Positions 20,068 to 30,000 of a DNA stretch of 64,000 nt are shown here, in pieces. The notes under the pieces were generated by a model. The model was not told the DNA's origin. It searched no databases and saw nothing but the letters and a program-made list of their open reading frames with translations. Position 1 is the first letter of the stretch. The number at the start of each line of letters is the position of its first letter. The position numbers were made by a program, and so were the translations under genes. Origin of the DNA: Symsagittifera roscoffensis (Eukaryota > Xenacoelomorpha > Acoela > Convolutidae); assembly GCF_963678635.1 (NCBI RefSeq), contig NC_087067.1, positions 44,895,629 through 44,959,628 of the forward strand. Direction: 5' to 3'.

Positions 20068-23000
20068 AGCGCTTCCCTTAACGAGATGGTTGGATAAGTC
20101 TGGACATCCAATTCCAGAGCATCCTGAGTTACCTGTAGAGAAAGCAGCCGAGATAAAGATCCTGTCAAGGGAGGACCCGGTCCCATTGGATCTGTTGCTG
20201 CGCTCGAACCTGGTCCAGCAAGAACTCTCTCGCATGAATATAAACAGCCTCTCATTATTGGATAAAACGGTGCAAGTCACACCCCAAGTGATGCGGATGC
20301 TGGGTGGATTGTTAGAAAGAGAAGTGACCAGAGATAACCCCGAGTGGACAGCAGCAGTGACATCGCTAACAGTCAGTGAGAAGGTCAAGATCATGCCGTC
20401 CAGGCGACAACACGAAGACAACGAGAGGGATTGTAGGACAATAGTTCAGCAACTAGTATCCTCAATGCCCCAAGAGATTTTAACCAGTACTTCTTACGGA
20501 CAGAAAGGACAGGAGAGCGGCAAGCAAAAGAAAACTGTCACTTTTGTAGACCGGGATAAAGAGGGTGAAGTTGTAAAACAAAATCTGCTGCAAGACTATT
20601 TGTCCGGGGAGAAGGATAAGGAGAAAAATCAGCGATCACAAGATCAACACCCGGGACAAGTGAATTGGTCCGGGGAGTCCGAGATAGACGAGAAAATTCC
20701 TGATGAGAAACAGGACCTAGAGAACAAGGTTTTGTCCGGGGAGTTCAGATGGATGCGAAGGAAATACAGACATGATCTGGAGGAGCGTGCAGTCTCCAGC
20801 ACAACACCTTCGACGGATGATGAATCCCGAAACTCAGGAATGGATACCTATTCCTACAGGAATTCGACTTTGGGATCCGAACTGTCAGAACTGGCGATAC
20901 ACACGCTACTAGTGGAAACTCGGGCGAGAGACCTGGACAGAGAGGTGTACCAGGATCCTGACAGTGATCGCTACCTAATTCCAAGCGAAAGAGTCTTTGA
21001 CAACGCAGCGGATGACTTAGAAACGATAGCGGTATCGAAACGTTCGATAAGCCTGTTGCCGCAGAAAGAGGTAGTCAGGACTGATCTTCAGCCGTTTCAG
21101 CAAGAAACACAACCGTTGGTGAAGATTTGGTGCGTTAAGATGGAAGAAGACACACATCAGCCCAACGAGCTGAATAGTCAGATGAGGGTCATGAAGACGT
21201 ACTTGAAGGCGAGATACAGACTCTCGGACCTTCTAAGGGCGCAGAGAAATGATCGCATGACAAGCAACCTAAAAAGGTGGATAGAAAACGGTGCACCTGA
21301 CAAAGGTGACCTGGAAGAAGACAGCTATAGGATCCTGAGACAATACTTCTTGCAGAAGGAGGGGAGATTATATCTGAACAAGGATGGGATCGTGGCTTGC
21401 AGGAGAAGAGAAGAAGACAAGGTATGCGAGAAATGGGTGACAGCATGTCTGTCATGCCAACAGGTCAAGGATCCTAGGAAGTTGCGATTTCCTTTACAAT
21501 CGATTGAGTCGTCTGAATTCAACGAGGTGGTGCAGATAGATCACCAAAAGATATGCATGACAGACAGCGGTTACAACCAAGTATTGGTCATGATAGATCA
21601 CTTCACGAAGTATGCAGAGGCCGTGCCCTGCATAACTGCCTCGGCGGAAGAGACATGCGACCACCTGATCAATACGTGGATAGCAAGACATGGTTGTCCA
21701 ATGACGTTTCAATCGGACAATGGAACGGCTTTCGTAGGAGAGCTTACGAAAGAGCTTATGAGACGCTCACAGGTCGCTCAGGCTCACTCCACGACATACC
21801 ACCCTCAAACGAATGGTTTAGTGGAAAGACAGAATAGGACGTTAGTGTCGATGCTGAGAGTATATTGTTCCAGGTACATGACCGATTGGGACAGATACCT
21901 TCCGCAGGTGATGGGAGCTTATAATAGCACGCAACACTCCACCACTGGAGTCAGTCCACACATGATGCTAACTGGACACGAAAAGTCTTTACCCTTAACC
22001 TTCTTCTACCCAGAATATGAGGGAAAGAAAACGTCCCCACAGGTCTACGTGAGGGATGTGATCAGACGCCAACAGGAGTTGAACGACTTGTGTAGACGAA
22101 ACACTCAGCAGGCACAGGCAAGGCAGAGGAAAAGATTCGACAAGAAAGCAGCTGGTGCAAAGGCTTACTCGGTGGGAGACTACGTTTGGGTATTTCAGAA
22201 CGTTATACCACCGAAAGGGACAAAGAAGCTTCTGAAGAAGTGGAGGGGACCCTTCATGATTACAGAGGTGCACCAAGAGGGACGCTTTTATAGACTGAGT
22301 ACTGGCCGAGCCGCCCACTACGAAAACATCAAGCCACACAATCCATCGACAGAAGACTGGTGTGTACCTGCAGACATGGAAGAAGGGGATTATCTAATGA
22401 TGGATCCTGCTTGTGAGGTCAATGAAAAAGGCACCAGGCAGAAGAACGATGGAAACGAAATCGTAGAGGATGGTACAGATACACCGCTGGACCTGGATCC
22501 AAACGAACAGATCGAAGCGGACGATGAGACCTTACCCTACGCAGAGGAAGATTGGCAGGATCCCGAACAGACAGAAGTTCCCAAGAACTTGGAACCAGAT
22601 CTTCCGTTCACGATGCAGACTCGTCGGAAGGACGGGACGAGACCAAGAAAGAAGTACAATCCTTACGGTGACGACTTTGTAGTGGATAGGATAGATCTGA
22701 AGAAACTAGTGGAGGAAGTAGTGGGTTTAGAAGAAATAACTGTGTCACAAGACATTGACATAGTCGATGATCATAACGATGAGTGGGTTGACGACTGGTC
22801 AAAACCCGAGGTAGAATTTGACGATGAGCAACAGCAGTCATATGAACAAGACCAGACGAACCTGCGTGTCTTAGAGTGGCTGAATGAAATGACATCAGAC
22901 CCTAAAGAGACCAGCGTTACGATTCAAGACGTAGATCGTGAAAGCGCGAAATACATTAAGACCGAACGAGATGATCCTTCCTGGGCTGCCCAGGAAGGAC

Positions 23001-23695
23001 AACTTCTCATTCCAGCTTCTAACCTTGACTTAATACCCGGTATGCGATCGACGGGGACGCCGATGGATATTTTTGTCCGGGGAGTGGGGGTAGGACTTAC
23101 CCACACTGAAAACCTGATAATAAAAAAAATGAGAATAGCAAGAGAAACAGGAGAGTTAGAAGCAGAAACAGGTGAAGAACCTAAGAAACCTGACATAGGC
23201 AGGGTAGTGGAGTCATATTTTAATTTACCAAATGAATATTCTAGTAACATAATACTAACAGACAGTGATTTCATACTCACAAACAGAACATGTGCGGTAG
23301 CTATCACCGCAGACATGAGTTTTAGGACGGCGCTAGCGGCAGATTTTAAGAGGGAATATAAAAACGTGGAATTCCTTTGGAAGCAAAGACCAGGGATAGG
23401 GGGCGTAGCAGCCTTACCTCCGGCGGTGTCGCAGATACCGGGAAAGTACTTGTGCTTCTTGGTAACGAGGGCGACGGAGAAGCAGCACGTGGACCCAGAA
23501 AACCTAGTCTTGTCTTTGACGAGGCTGAGGGACTTCCTTGTGGAAATGGACGTGAAGGAGCTTTCGCTTCCAGTGTACGATCCAAATAGAGGAAGACTGC
23601 ATCCTCGGGAATTGTACGCGCTTGTACACGTGATATTCTCTGATACGAACATACAAGTATATCTACATAAGAAATATTACTTAAGTATAGGCTGA
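19940..23695 (+). CDS. pol: Integrase with long N-terminal region and C-terminal macro-like domain
   Basis: About 1,250 codons, +1 relative to the RT frame; the natural entry is at the A8 run (20,023-20,030). Residues 1-460 are an acidic spacer with three SGE motifs. The integrase zinc-binding region has only the Cys pair (CLSC, about 503-506); the usual two His are absent. The DD35E core is D534, D593, E629. A GPF module (WRGPFMITEV) is at about 767-776, followed by an acidic linker. Residues about 1110-1243 resemble a macrodomain of the TARG1/OARD1 kind: CAVAITADMSFRTALAADF, then FLVTR, then LSLPVYDPNRGRL, ending in IQVYL. Macrodomains bind or remove ADP-ribose. The integrase call is firm; the macro call rests on pattern alone. 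Confidence 0.85.
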   Translation: MINTRMLTASVRKLSSMKDWSRSRPIRRKKKEGFSFLDKETYEALPLTRWLDKSGHPIPEHPELPVEKAAEIKILSREDPVPLDLLLRSNLVQQELSRMNINSLSLLDKTVQVTPQVMRMLGGLLEREVTRDNPEWTAAVTSLTVSEKVKIMPSRRQHEDNERDCRTIVQQLVSSMPQEILTSTSYGQKGQESGKQKKTVTFVDRDKEGEVVKQNLLQDYLSGEKDKEKNQRSQDQHPGQVNWSGESEIDEKIPDEKQDLENKVLSGEFRWMRRKYRHDLEERAVSSTTPSTDDESRNSGMDTYSYRNSTLGSELSELAIHTLLVETRARDLDREVYQDPDSDRYLIPSERVFDNAADDLETIAVSKRSISLLPQKEVVRTDLQPFQQETQPLVKIWCVKMEEDTHQPNELNSQMRVMKTYLKARYRLSDLLRAQRNDRMTSNLKRWIENGAPDKGDLEEDSYRILRQYFLQKEGRLYLNKDGIVACRRREEDKVCEKWVTACLSCQQVKDPRKLRFPLQSIESSEFNEVVQIDHQKICMTDSGYNQVLVMIDHFTKYAEAVPCITASAEETCDHLINTWIARHGCPMTFQSDNGTAFVGELTKELMRRSQVAQAHSTTYHPQTNGLVERQNRTLVSMLRVYCSRYMTDWDRYLPQVMGAYNSTQHSTTGVSPHMMLTGHEKSLPLTFFYPEYEGKKTSPQVYVRDVIRRQQELNDLCRRNTQQAQARQRKRFDKKAAGAKAYSVGDYVWVFQNVIPPKGTKKLLKKWRGPFMITEVHQEGRFYRLSTGRAAHYENIKPHNPSTEDWCVPADMEEGDYLMMDPACEVNEKGTRQKNDGNEIVEDGTDTPLDLDPNEQIEADDETLPYAEEDWQDPEQTEVPKNLEPDLPFTMQTRRKDGTRPRKKYNPYGDDFVVDRIDLKKLVEEVVGLEEITVSQDIDIVDDHNDEWVDDWSKPEVEFDDEQQQSYEQDQTNLRVLEWLNEMTSDPKETSVTIQDVDRESAKYIKTERDDPSWAAQEGQLLIPASNLDLIPGMRSTGTPMDIFVRGVGVGLTHTENLIIKKMRIARETGELEAETGEEPKKPDIGRVVESYFNLPNEYSSNIILTDSDFILTNRTCAVAITADMSFRTALAADFKREYKNVEFLWKQRPGIGGVAALPPAVSQIPGKYLCFLVTRATEKQHVDPENLVLSLTRLRDFLVEMDVKELSLPVYDPNRGRLHPRELYALVHVIFSDTNIQVYLHKKYYLSIG

Positions 23696-24097
23696 GTGAT
23701 GTGCGAGAGGGTGTTAGGCCAAAGGACCAAGTTGCATGTAATATGTGATATGTGTGTTATGTTATGTTATGTTATGTGTTAGGTTATTAAGATCATGGGT
23801 AAGTAGGGGTTAGTGACCATGAACAACTAGATGACGATCTTGGGAATAGATCCAAAGTTTGGACTGTCCAATCTTAGGTCGAATTCCAAAATTTTAGAAA
23901 CCAATTGATTTTAATAAATTTTAGGATAAATATATTTTTATCTGAACTGTCTTTAAGCAAATTTTAACGATATATATTAAGGTGAAACTGACAGGTGTGA
24001 CAGTCGTGATTCCTTTTCTAGATCCTGATTGATCATTTAATTGCTCACTTGAGTCAAAACTTGAAATCGAAATCAAATCAAACTTGGAAAGAACAGT
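23696..24097 (+). other. Non-coding gap between pol and the third gene
   Basis: 400 bp with stops in all frames. A GTTATGTTATGTTATGT short tandem repeat lies near 23,757. A T-rich acceptor-like TTCCTTTTCTAG (about 24,012-24,021) stands about 75 bp before the next ATG and could serve a spliced subgenomic RNA, as for retroviral env genes. Confidence 0.5.
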
Positions 24098-26743
24098 ATG
24101 GACAATTTCAACCTGGATGAATTGATGGACCTGGCAGAGGCATATGTGGGACCGATGGTAGATGCGATCTATCGTCGGCTGATCGAACGAGACTTCGCTC
24201 TGGAGGACCCAGAGGTGGTCATGTTGCTGACCGCCCTGATCAACATCTTGGGGCACGACAACCGTGGGGACCGCCCCACGGAAGTCCTGTTGATGGCAGC
24301 ATATGGAGAAAGAGGAGTACTAGACCGCCCGAACATGAGAGTGATGAGGTGGAGAAACGGGGCTCTCTCAGGGAGTGACTTGGCGAATGAGCCTGGATTG
24401 GGAAGTTCTAGGACATACCAACCAGGTGAGATGCCAATGCCCTCTAAGCCTAAACCTGGGCTGACGAGAATGCATCGGGAGATGAACAGCGAGGCGACCT
24501 CGTCTGGTTCACCATTGAGAGCAGCTGTGCCACCAAAAAGGGCGAAAGTAACACAGAAGGTTCAGACGAACCAAACCATACAAGATCTGGACGAGATGAA
24601 CGATCAACTGAGGAGTACGAAGAAGGAGTTAGACGATATGACGAAGACCATGCTGGCGATGGAGGAAGACCGGGACATGTGGAGAAAGTTGTTTGAAGAC
24701 TGCAACAAAAAGCAGGGTCAAGAGATCGAACGCTTAAGGCAGGAATACAAAGAGCGATCGGAGCAGGTGGCGTTGACAACGGCCGTGGAGAAAGTAATAC
24801 CTGCAAGGGATATTCCTCGTGGGCAGTCCCCGATGGAGCTCTTGACGCCTCGAGAAATGAGTCAAACAACGGAGACACGACCTCCAATGGAGACAAATCG
24901 AGTAACGATCCCGGATCCTAGCGACACCTTGGGTGACCCCGTCGTAGAACAGACAGTGAGAAAACTGATAGAGACAGCTGGACGATTGGTCGCTAACAAG
25001 AATGCACCAGGTTCCGGGGTGACTGCACCCTATGGAACGATTGACGATACGGGCAGAGTACAACTCTCCCAGACAGTAATCAGACAAGGGATGAGTAACG
25101 TGACACCACTCATGGGGAACTCGAGAATCCCAGAGAGGAAAGTAAGGAAGATGCCAGCGAAGAAAGTGTCTCGTGTAATAGATGTGCAGAAGAATAATCA
25201 ATTGAAATATAATTTCACGGGAGTTCCGGAGACAGATCCGAAGGCCTGCTTCAATCGAGCTACCTGGAGCCCGGCTGTGAACCTGCAGCAACCACCACTC
25301 GGGACATCTAACCTGATATTGGGAGACAGCTTAGTCAGAGTACTGTCGAATTTGAGGACCTCATGGGTCACCACGGTGATGGCCTTTGGAGGCGCGACGA
25401 TTGCCCAATTATATCGCATGGTGGAGCTGATGAATCCAGGGAAGATACCCAATGTGATGATCTTAGTTGGGACGAATGATATCTCCAGAGGATCAGATGA
25501 GCAGGAAGCACTGTGGGAATCAATGATGGTGTGTCTGTTCACTACTCTCTGGCAGAAGTTCAGTTGCGCGGTACTGACCGTTTGCACGGTGCCAATGAAC
25601 GCAAGAAGCCTGACAGCATCAGGAAGAAGGCACAACGAGGGAGTCATGAGATGGAACAACATCTTGAGAAACCTAGCAAATCGAAATGCCGGAAGAATGA
25701 TCCTCATGGACATTGAACATGAATTGAGAGCCATGGATCAAGCCAGATTGACCACAGATGGCATCCACTTCGACAGTGTCGAAGGACAAGCTTGGTTGAA
25801 TCGAGTCTTCCAAGAACGGTTGGATGAGCTGGAAGCAGAACTCTTTGACACAGGAGTGCTGAAGGAAGAAGGAACGGTGAGTGATACGGTGATCACCACC
25901 TTTGTGCCTCCTAACCTGGAAACACGCTTGGGTACGGTCCCAGCCGTCACAAATTACCGGCAACAAAGCTCCGGTGAACCAGGTCGAAGAACAGACGTAC
26001 AGGATCGGTTGGGAGAAGCACCGATGAGGAGGACAATTCATCCTAGGAGAAGGATAGGACCTGTCAACCAACCAATCGAAGAAGTAGCAGGCACATCTAG
26101 ATCGGACACTAGATCGGAGACGACGAGTACCAGTCGAGAGGAGACACCGAGCAGAGGCTCATTGATGTGGTCGCGATCCATACCGTCTCCTTGGCATATA
26201 TACAAAGACGAACTAATGAAGCTGGACCTACAGAGAGTGAGCTTCATCGAAGATGCAAGGAGGATGCTGAAGGGAGCGACGCTATCCGTCAGCAGATTGT
26301 ACTCGATAACCGGCGTAGACTGGTTGATAGCCGCTAGCATAAATTTCAGTTCCACGACGGCCTTGAGATTTGCCGACTTGGAGGGACTGCCCTCCATCAA
26401 CACAATAGGACCTGTGAATGCGAGACCGTTGCAAGATGTGAGATTGAACCATGATGAGAGGAATCGTGAAGAAAGGCCAGGAAGATTCCTGATGGCGAGA
26501 GCGCCGATTGGACAACACGTGAAGATATTTAGGCAATTGACGACACCACCTGGTCATGTGAAGGAGAGAGTGTACCCAAAACTAGTGAACCAAGATGGTG
26601 ATGCCCAGAGATATGGCGGATTGACAGCGATAAAGAAAGATGAGACCATCTTCGCCGCCTACGACAAAGCAGAGATGAGAAAGGCCAAAATCATGGTAGT
26701 AGCGAATTCAGAGTTCGTGTACACCTCTAAGTCTTTGTTTTGA
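24098..26743 (+). CDS. SGNH/GDSL-hydrolase-like protein of the giant element
   Basis: 881 codons from ATG to TGA. The N-terminal region is Pro/Thr/Arg-rich with a coiled coil at about 160-225. Residues about 400-585 carry all four SGNH blocks in order: LILGDSLVRVL (nucleophile Ser411), AFGGAT (Gly), VGTND (Asn460) and DGIHFD (Asp554, His557). Family members are esterases or lipases that deacylate sugars or lipids. SGNH esterases are known in the ORF1 protein of CR1-type LINEs; I know of no standard gypsy element with one. The position after integrase is that of an envelope gene, but I see no signal peptide or membrane span. The last 20 residues look like the start of another fold that continues past the TGA. 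Confidence 0.8.
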   Translation: MDNFNLDELMDLAEAYVGPMVDAIYRRLIERDFALEDPEVVMLLTALINILGHDNRGDRPTEVLLMAAYGERGVLDRPNMRVMRWRNGALSGSDLANEPGLGSSRTYQPGEMPMPSKPKPGLTRMHREMNSEATSSGSPLRAAVPPKRAKVTQKVQTNQTIQDLDEMNDQLRSTKKELDDMTKTMLAMEEDRDMWRKLFEDCNKKQGQEIERLRQEYKERSEQVALTTAVEKVIPARDIPRGQSPMELLTPREMSQTTETRPPMETNRVTIPDPSDTLGDPVVEQTVRKLIETAGRLVANKNAPGSGVTAPYGTIDDTGRVQLSQTVIRQGMSNVTPLMGNSRIPERKVRKMPAKKVSRVIDVQKNNQLKYNFTGVPETDPKACFNRATWSPAVNLQQPPLGTSNLILGDSLVRVLSNLRTSWVTTVMAFGGATIAQLYRMVELMNPGKIPNVMILVGTNDISRGSDEQEALWESMMVCLFTTLWQKFSCAVLTVCTVPMNARSLTASGRRHNEGVMRWNNILRNLANRNAGRMILMDIEHELRAMDQARLTTDGIHFDSVEGQAWLNRVFQERLDELEAELFDTGVLKEEGTVSDTVITTFVPPNLETRLGTVPAVTNYRQQSSGEPGRRTDVQDRLGEAPMRRTIHPRRRIGPVNQPIEEVAGTSRSDTRSETTSTSREETPSRGSLMWSRSIPSPWHIYKDELMKLDLQRVSFIEDARRMLKGATLSVSRLYSITGVDWLIAASINFSSTTALRFADLEGLPSINTIGPVNARPLQDVRLNHDERNREERPGRFLMARAPIGQHVKIFRQLTTPPGHVKERVYPKLVNQDGDAQRYGGLTAIKKDETIFAAYDKAEMRKAKIMVVANSEFVYTSKSLF

Positions 26744-26755
26744 CCGGACGTCATA

Positions 26756-26992
26756 ATGCTGGCCGCAGTTGACCTAGACCTATTGCAATCAGTGTCATTG
26801 GCTATAGGGGTACAAAGGCAGACAGAAATGAACCCGATAACGATTGTGTTTGCTGGCATCAATGACCATCTACACAGTAGAGGTTTTCTGAGCAGGCTCA
26901 GAGATCCTGCAACAGCAGAAAACGCAGTATGGCCAGCGATAAAAGACATCCTGGAGTCGATGGGTGAAGTGGTAGACGCGACAAAGGAGTGA
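26756..26992 (+). CDS. Short frame between two TGA codons, part of a second SGNH-like domain
   Basis: 78 codons from ATG, in the same frame as the SGNH gene before it and the long frame after it. The frame is open all the way back to the TGA at 26741-26743. It has IVFAGINDHLHSRG, resembling SGNH block III (GxND). A block-I-like VVANSEFVY lies before the first TGA and a strand-like VVFALSPGYAHLPDGL lies after the second (26990-26992). A Rossmann-like or SGNH-like domain therefore seems to span both stops. It could be a small separate protein, but the fold continuity argues for a formerly or conditionally continuous product. Confidence 0.5.
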   Translation: MLAAVDLDLLQSVSLAIGVQRQTEMNPITIVFAGINDHLHSRGFLSRLRDPATAENAVWPAIKDILESMGEVVDATKE

Positions 26993-27004
26993 TCATTCAA
27001 TAAA

Positions 27005-30000
27005 GTGACGTTGAGAGTAGTATTTGCGTTGTCTCCGGGATATGCACATCTCCCGGATGGACTGAAATTTGTGTATGCAATGGTAGCCTTACTTTCGGAG
27101 GGAAAATATGATGTGATCATATCAGCCCCGAATCGCATGATAGAAATGGAGAACCTGAGGCCACTTAAGGCTGAACTGCCTGCAGTATGGTCAGATATCT
27201 CAAACGCGATGAGAGGGTTCAAGGACCACGCGCTACACATGTTGGTGTTGGACGAAGTGCTGGGGTTGGAACTGTCCAACTTCAGTCGGCAACTCAAACT
27301 GAAACCAGGAATAGATGACGACCATCGAGTGATCACGGCGATGTCCAACGACTTGTGGTTCCGAGCAATGGAAGTGGCAAGTGAAGACACGAGAAGAAAG
27401 AATTCACTGGAGACGAGAGCTCATCTGGAAGCGATGGTGCTGAGAACCAAGCCGGAAGCAAACCAGTGGCTACACCTGAATCCGAGAGTAGCGGCATTGG
27501 GTGCAGATGCTTTTCAGCAAGGCCCAGTAATGATCACTAAGATACACGCCTACTTGTTGAAGGAGGTGAACCTGGCGGAAAATGCCGGAGAAAAGACAGC
27601 TGAGTTCGTGAACAGAATGTGTCAGATTACTCTGGAAACCTTCTGGACCCAGGAAGTGAAGGGACAGGAGGGATTTGAAAGGACAGACAGCATGCTAGAA
27701 GGGTTGGGAGCCGGATGGACCGCGTCCTTCTTGGCAAAAGTTTACCCGAAAGTCTCGCACTATTTGATAAAGGAATTCCTCCAAGCAGTAGTGAAAGTAT
27801 CGATAGTGGAATTAATAGCCTTATCCGTGACGTTCGGAGCGGAGAGTTTTGTAAAAGGACCGGCGATACTGCTTACGGATGGAATACAGAACCTGCGACT
27901 AGATGGACTTCTGACACTGATCGCAATAACCCACGGAAACTTGGGAGGACTGATGAAACTGGCACGTTGTCCAGAGCAGATGAAAGAGAGAGTGAAGAAT
28001 CTGGATATGAAGAAATCCACAGACTCGTGGAACAAAATAAGAGACCTGAGACACACTCTTATCCAGTATCTCTTGCAGCAGAATCGCTTTGGAACCGGAG
28101 AAGACGAGACAATTGAAAGAGAGGAAGATGTTAGACGACATGTTGGAGGCATGCCGCTGTTAACAGATTTGAGCTTAGCTATGAGAATCGATCCCTTGGC
28201 GCTGATCAGAGGAGTCACGGAGTACGTGACAGTGATCTATGGACCAGCAGTCACCTTTGCGTTCCCTGACGTTAAAGTGGAAGCATATAGGAGGTCGGTG
28301 TTGCACCTGAACCTCATATCGGCAGTGGACGGTAGTACACTGAACTGGTGTGAGCAGCATGCATTGCGAGAGCTCATGAGTGAAGATCTGTTATTTGCGA
28401 AAATATCGGAGCCAGAGATTACAGTCATCAATTTTGACGATCACTTCTGTGACCGCATGGGAGAAGTAGAAAGAGGGCACATCGAGGTGTTTCCAAAGCT
28501 TTGGAATCTGAGGCCCTATGACAAAACGAATGGTGAAATGACCAGAGTGCCTCGTCTCACAGCAGCCTATCACAAAGTGAGAGAAGAGACGAAGGACTGG
28601 GGCGATTACAAGAAGCTACCGGAAGCAATCCCTGAATTCCCTCTGATAAGAAGGATGCTGCTCGGAGCAGTCTCCGTAGTACAAACTCCTAGATTGAGAG
28701 CATTCGAAGCCAATGAAAAGAGAGTAGGGAATTTCTCGGTGACGATGGATCTATGCTTCGTAGGGAGAAATGCCGCCGTGTTACAGTACACACGATTCGC
28801 ATACACGGATCAAGCGACGAGAAGGAGAATAAGCAACGCCGCTACTCCCAAGCCTGGAAGATTTGATGAGGAATGGAGGGAACTAGGCTTAACTCCGATA
28901 AGAATGAGAGGCAGGACAGAATTGCCTGAAGCCTCATTAATCCTGACCAGTGTGAAAAAGGAGATGAAAGTGGGAGGAATATTGCAGACGAGAACCTTCC
29001 TAGCACCCTTCGGTTGCGAAGAAATCAAAGTGGTCCATGGAGAAGAGGAAGATAAATCAGCCGGTACATTGCTCATACCGAGATTCCAGGAGGAAGCTGA
29101 CAATGACGGACAGGGTGGAAGCCGTCAGACAGAAGAACCCATGCAACAAGATCAAGCTGGTGGGGAAGACGACAGGGCATCGACAGGAGGAACATCCAGC
29201 CTGGATTTCAATATCTTCAGTGATCTTGAGAATAATGCAGACACGTTGGAAACGACTGAGCCAGCGGATGAAGGCATCTCGACACTGGAACCTCCGTCAG
29301 CCTTTGAGGAAATGAAACGGAATTTGCCGGAGAGCAGCTCTCCTGGCAATTCAAGAAATAACGACCAGAGAATCCTTATGGAATCACCTCGAAGGAGAAG
29401 AATAGAGGCCTCAGCCAGAGTACCTTTCTTGGGAACGCTGCCCGAAGAAGAATGGGAAGTACATCACCGAGACCACGAGAGTAGGACGGGATGTAAGCTG
29501 GACAGAGTGGCGTTCATGGAAGAAGTCTGGACTGTGATTCAGAGCTATGGGACCCAGTCCATTCTCAAAACAGGTCTCAATCAACCTTTGATGAGAGAAG
29601 TACTTGACAAGCTTGATGAGTGTGAAGGGAGACTGAGTGAGTTATTGATCGACTCAGCAACTGATGAGAGTGAAGCGAATTCTCCCATCAAGATGACACC
29701 GCAGGACAATGAAGGAGAGGTGGTGTACCTGTCAAGGACCAGGAGAGGAACGATGCGATCAAAAATGGTGATTGATAAAATCAATGCGATGAAAATGAAG
29801 TTAGGCAGCAGAGTGATGCCGAGGAGAATTGGAAAGACGAAAGTGGATTCAGAAATATCGATGAAAGCTGGTAACTCAGCGAAAAGGAAGCGAGTCGAAG
29901 AAGTTATGGATTTGGGGCAAGGTGATTATCAAATTTCCGGCACAGATAGAATATTAACTGATATAGCGATGGTGCCACCCATTCTCATGGCAGGGATAAA

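Noticed and set aside
24098-26743. Envelope glycoprotein
   Set aside because: Position fits, but there is no signal peptide, membrane span, furin-like site or Cys-rich ectodomain; an SGNH hydrolase explains the conserved part.
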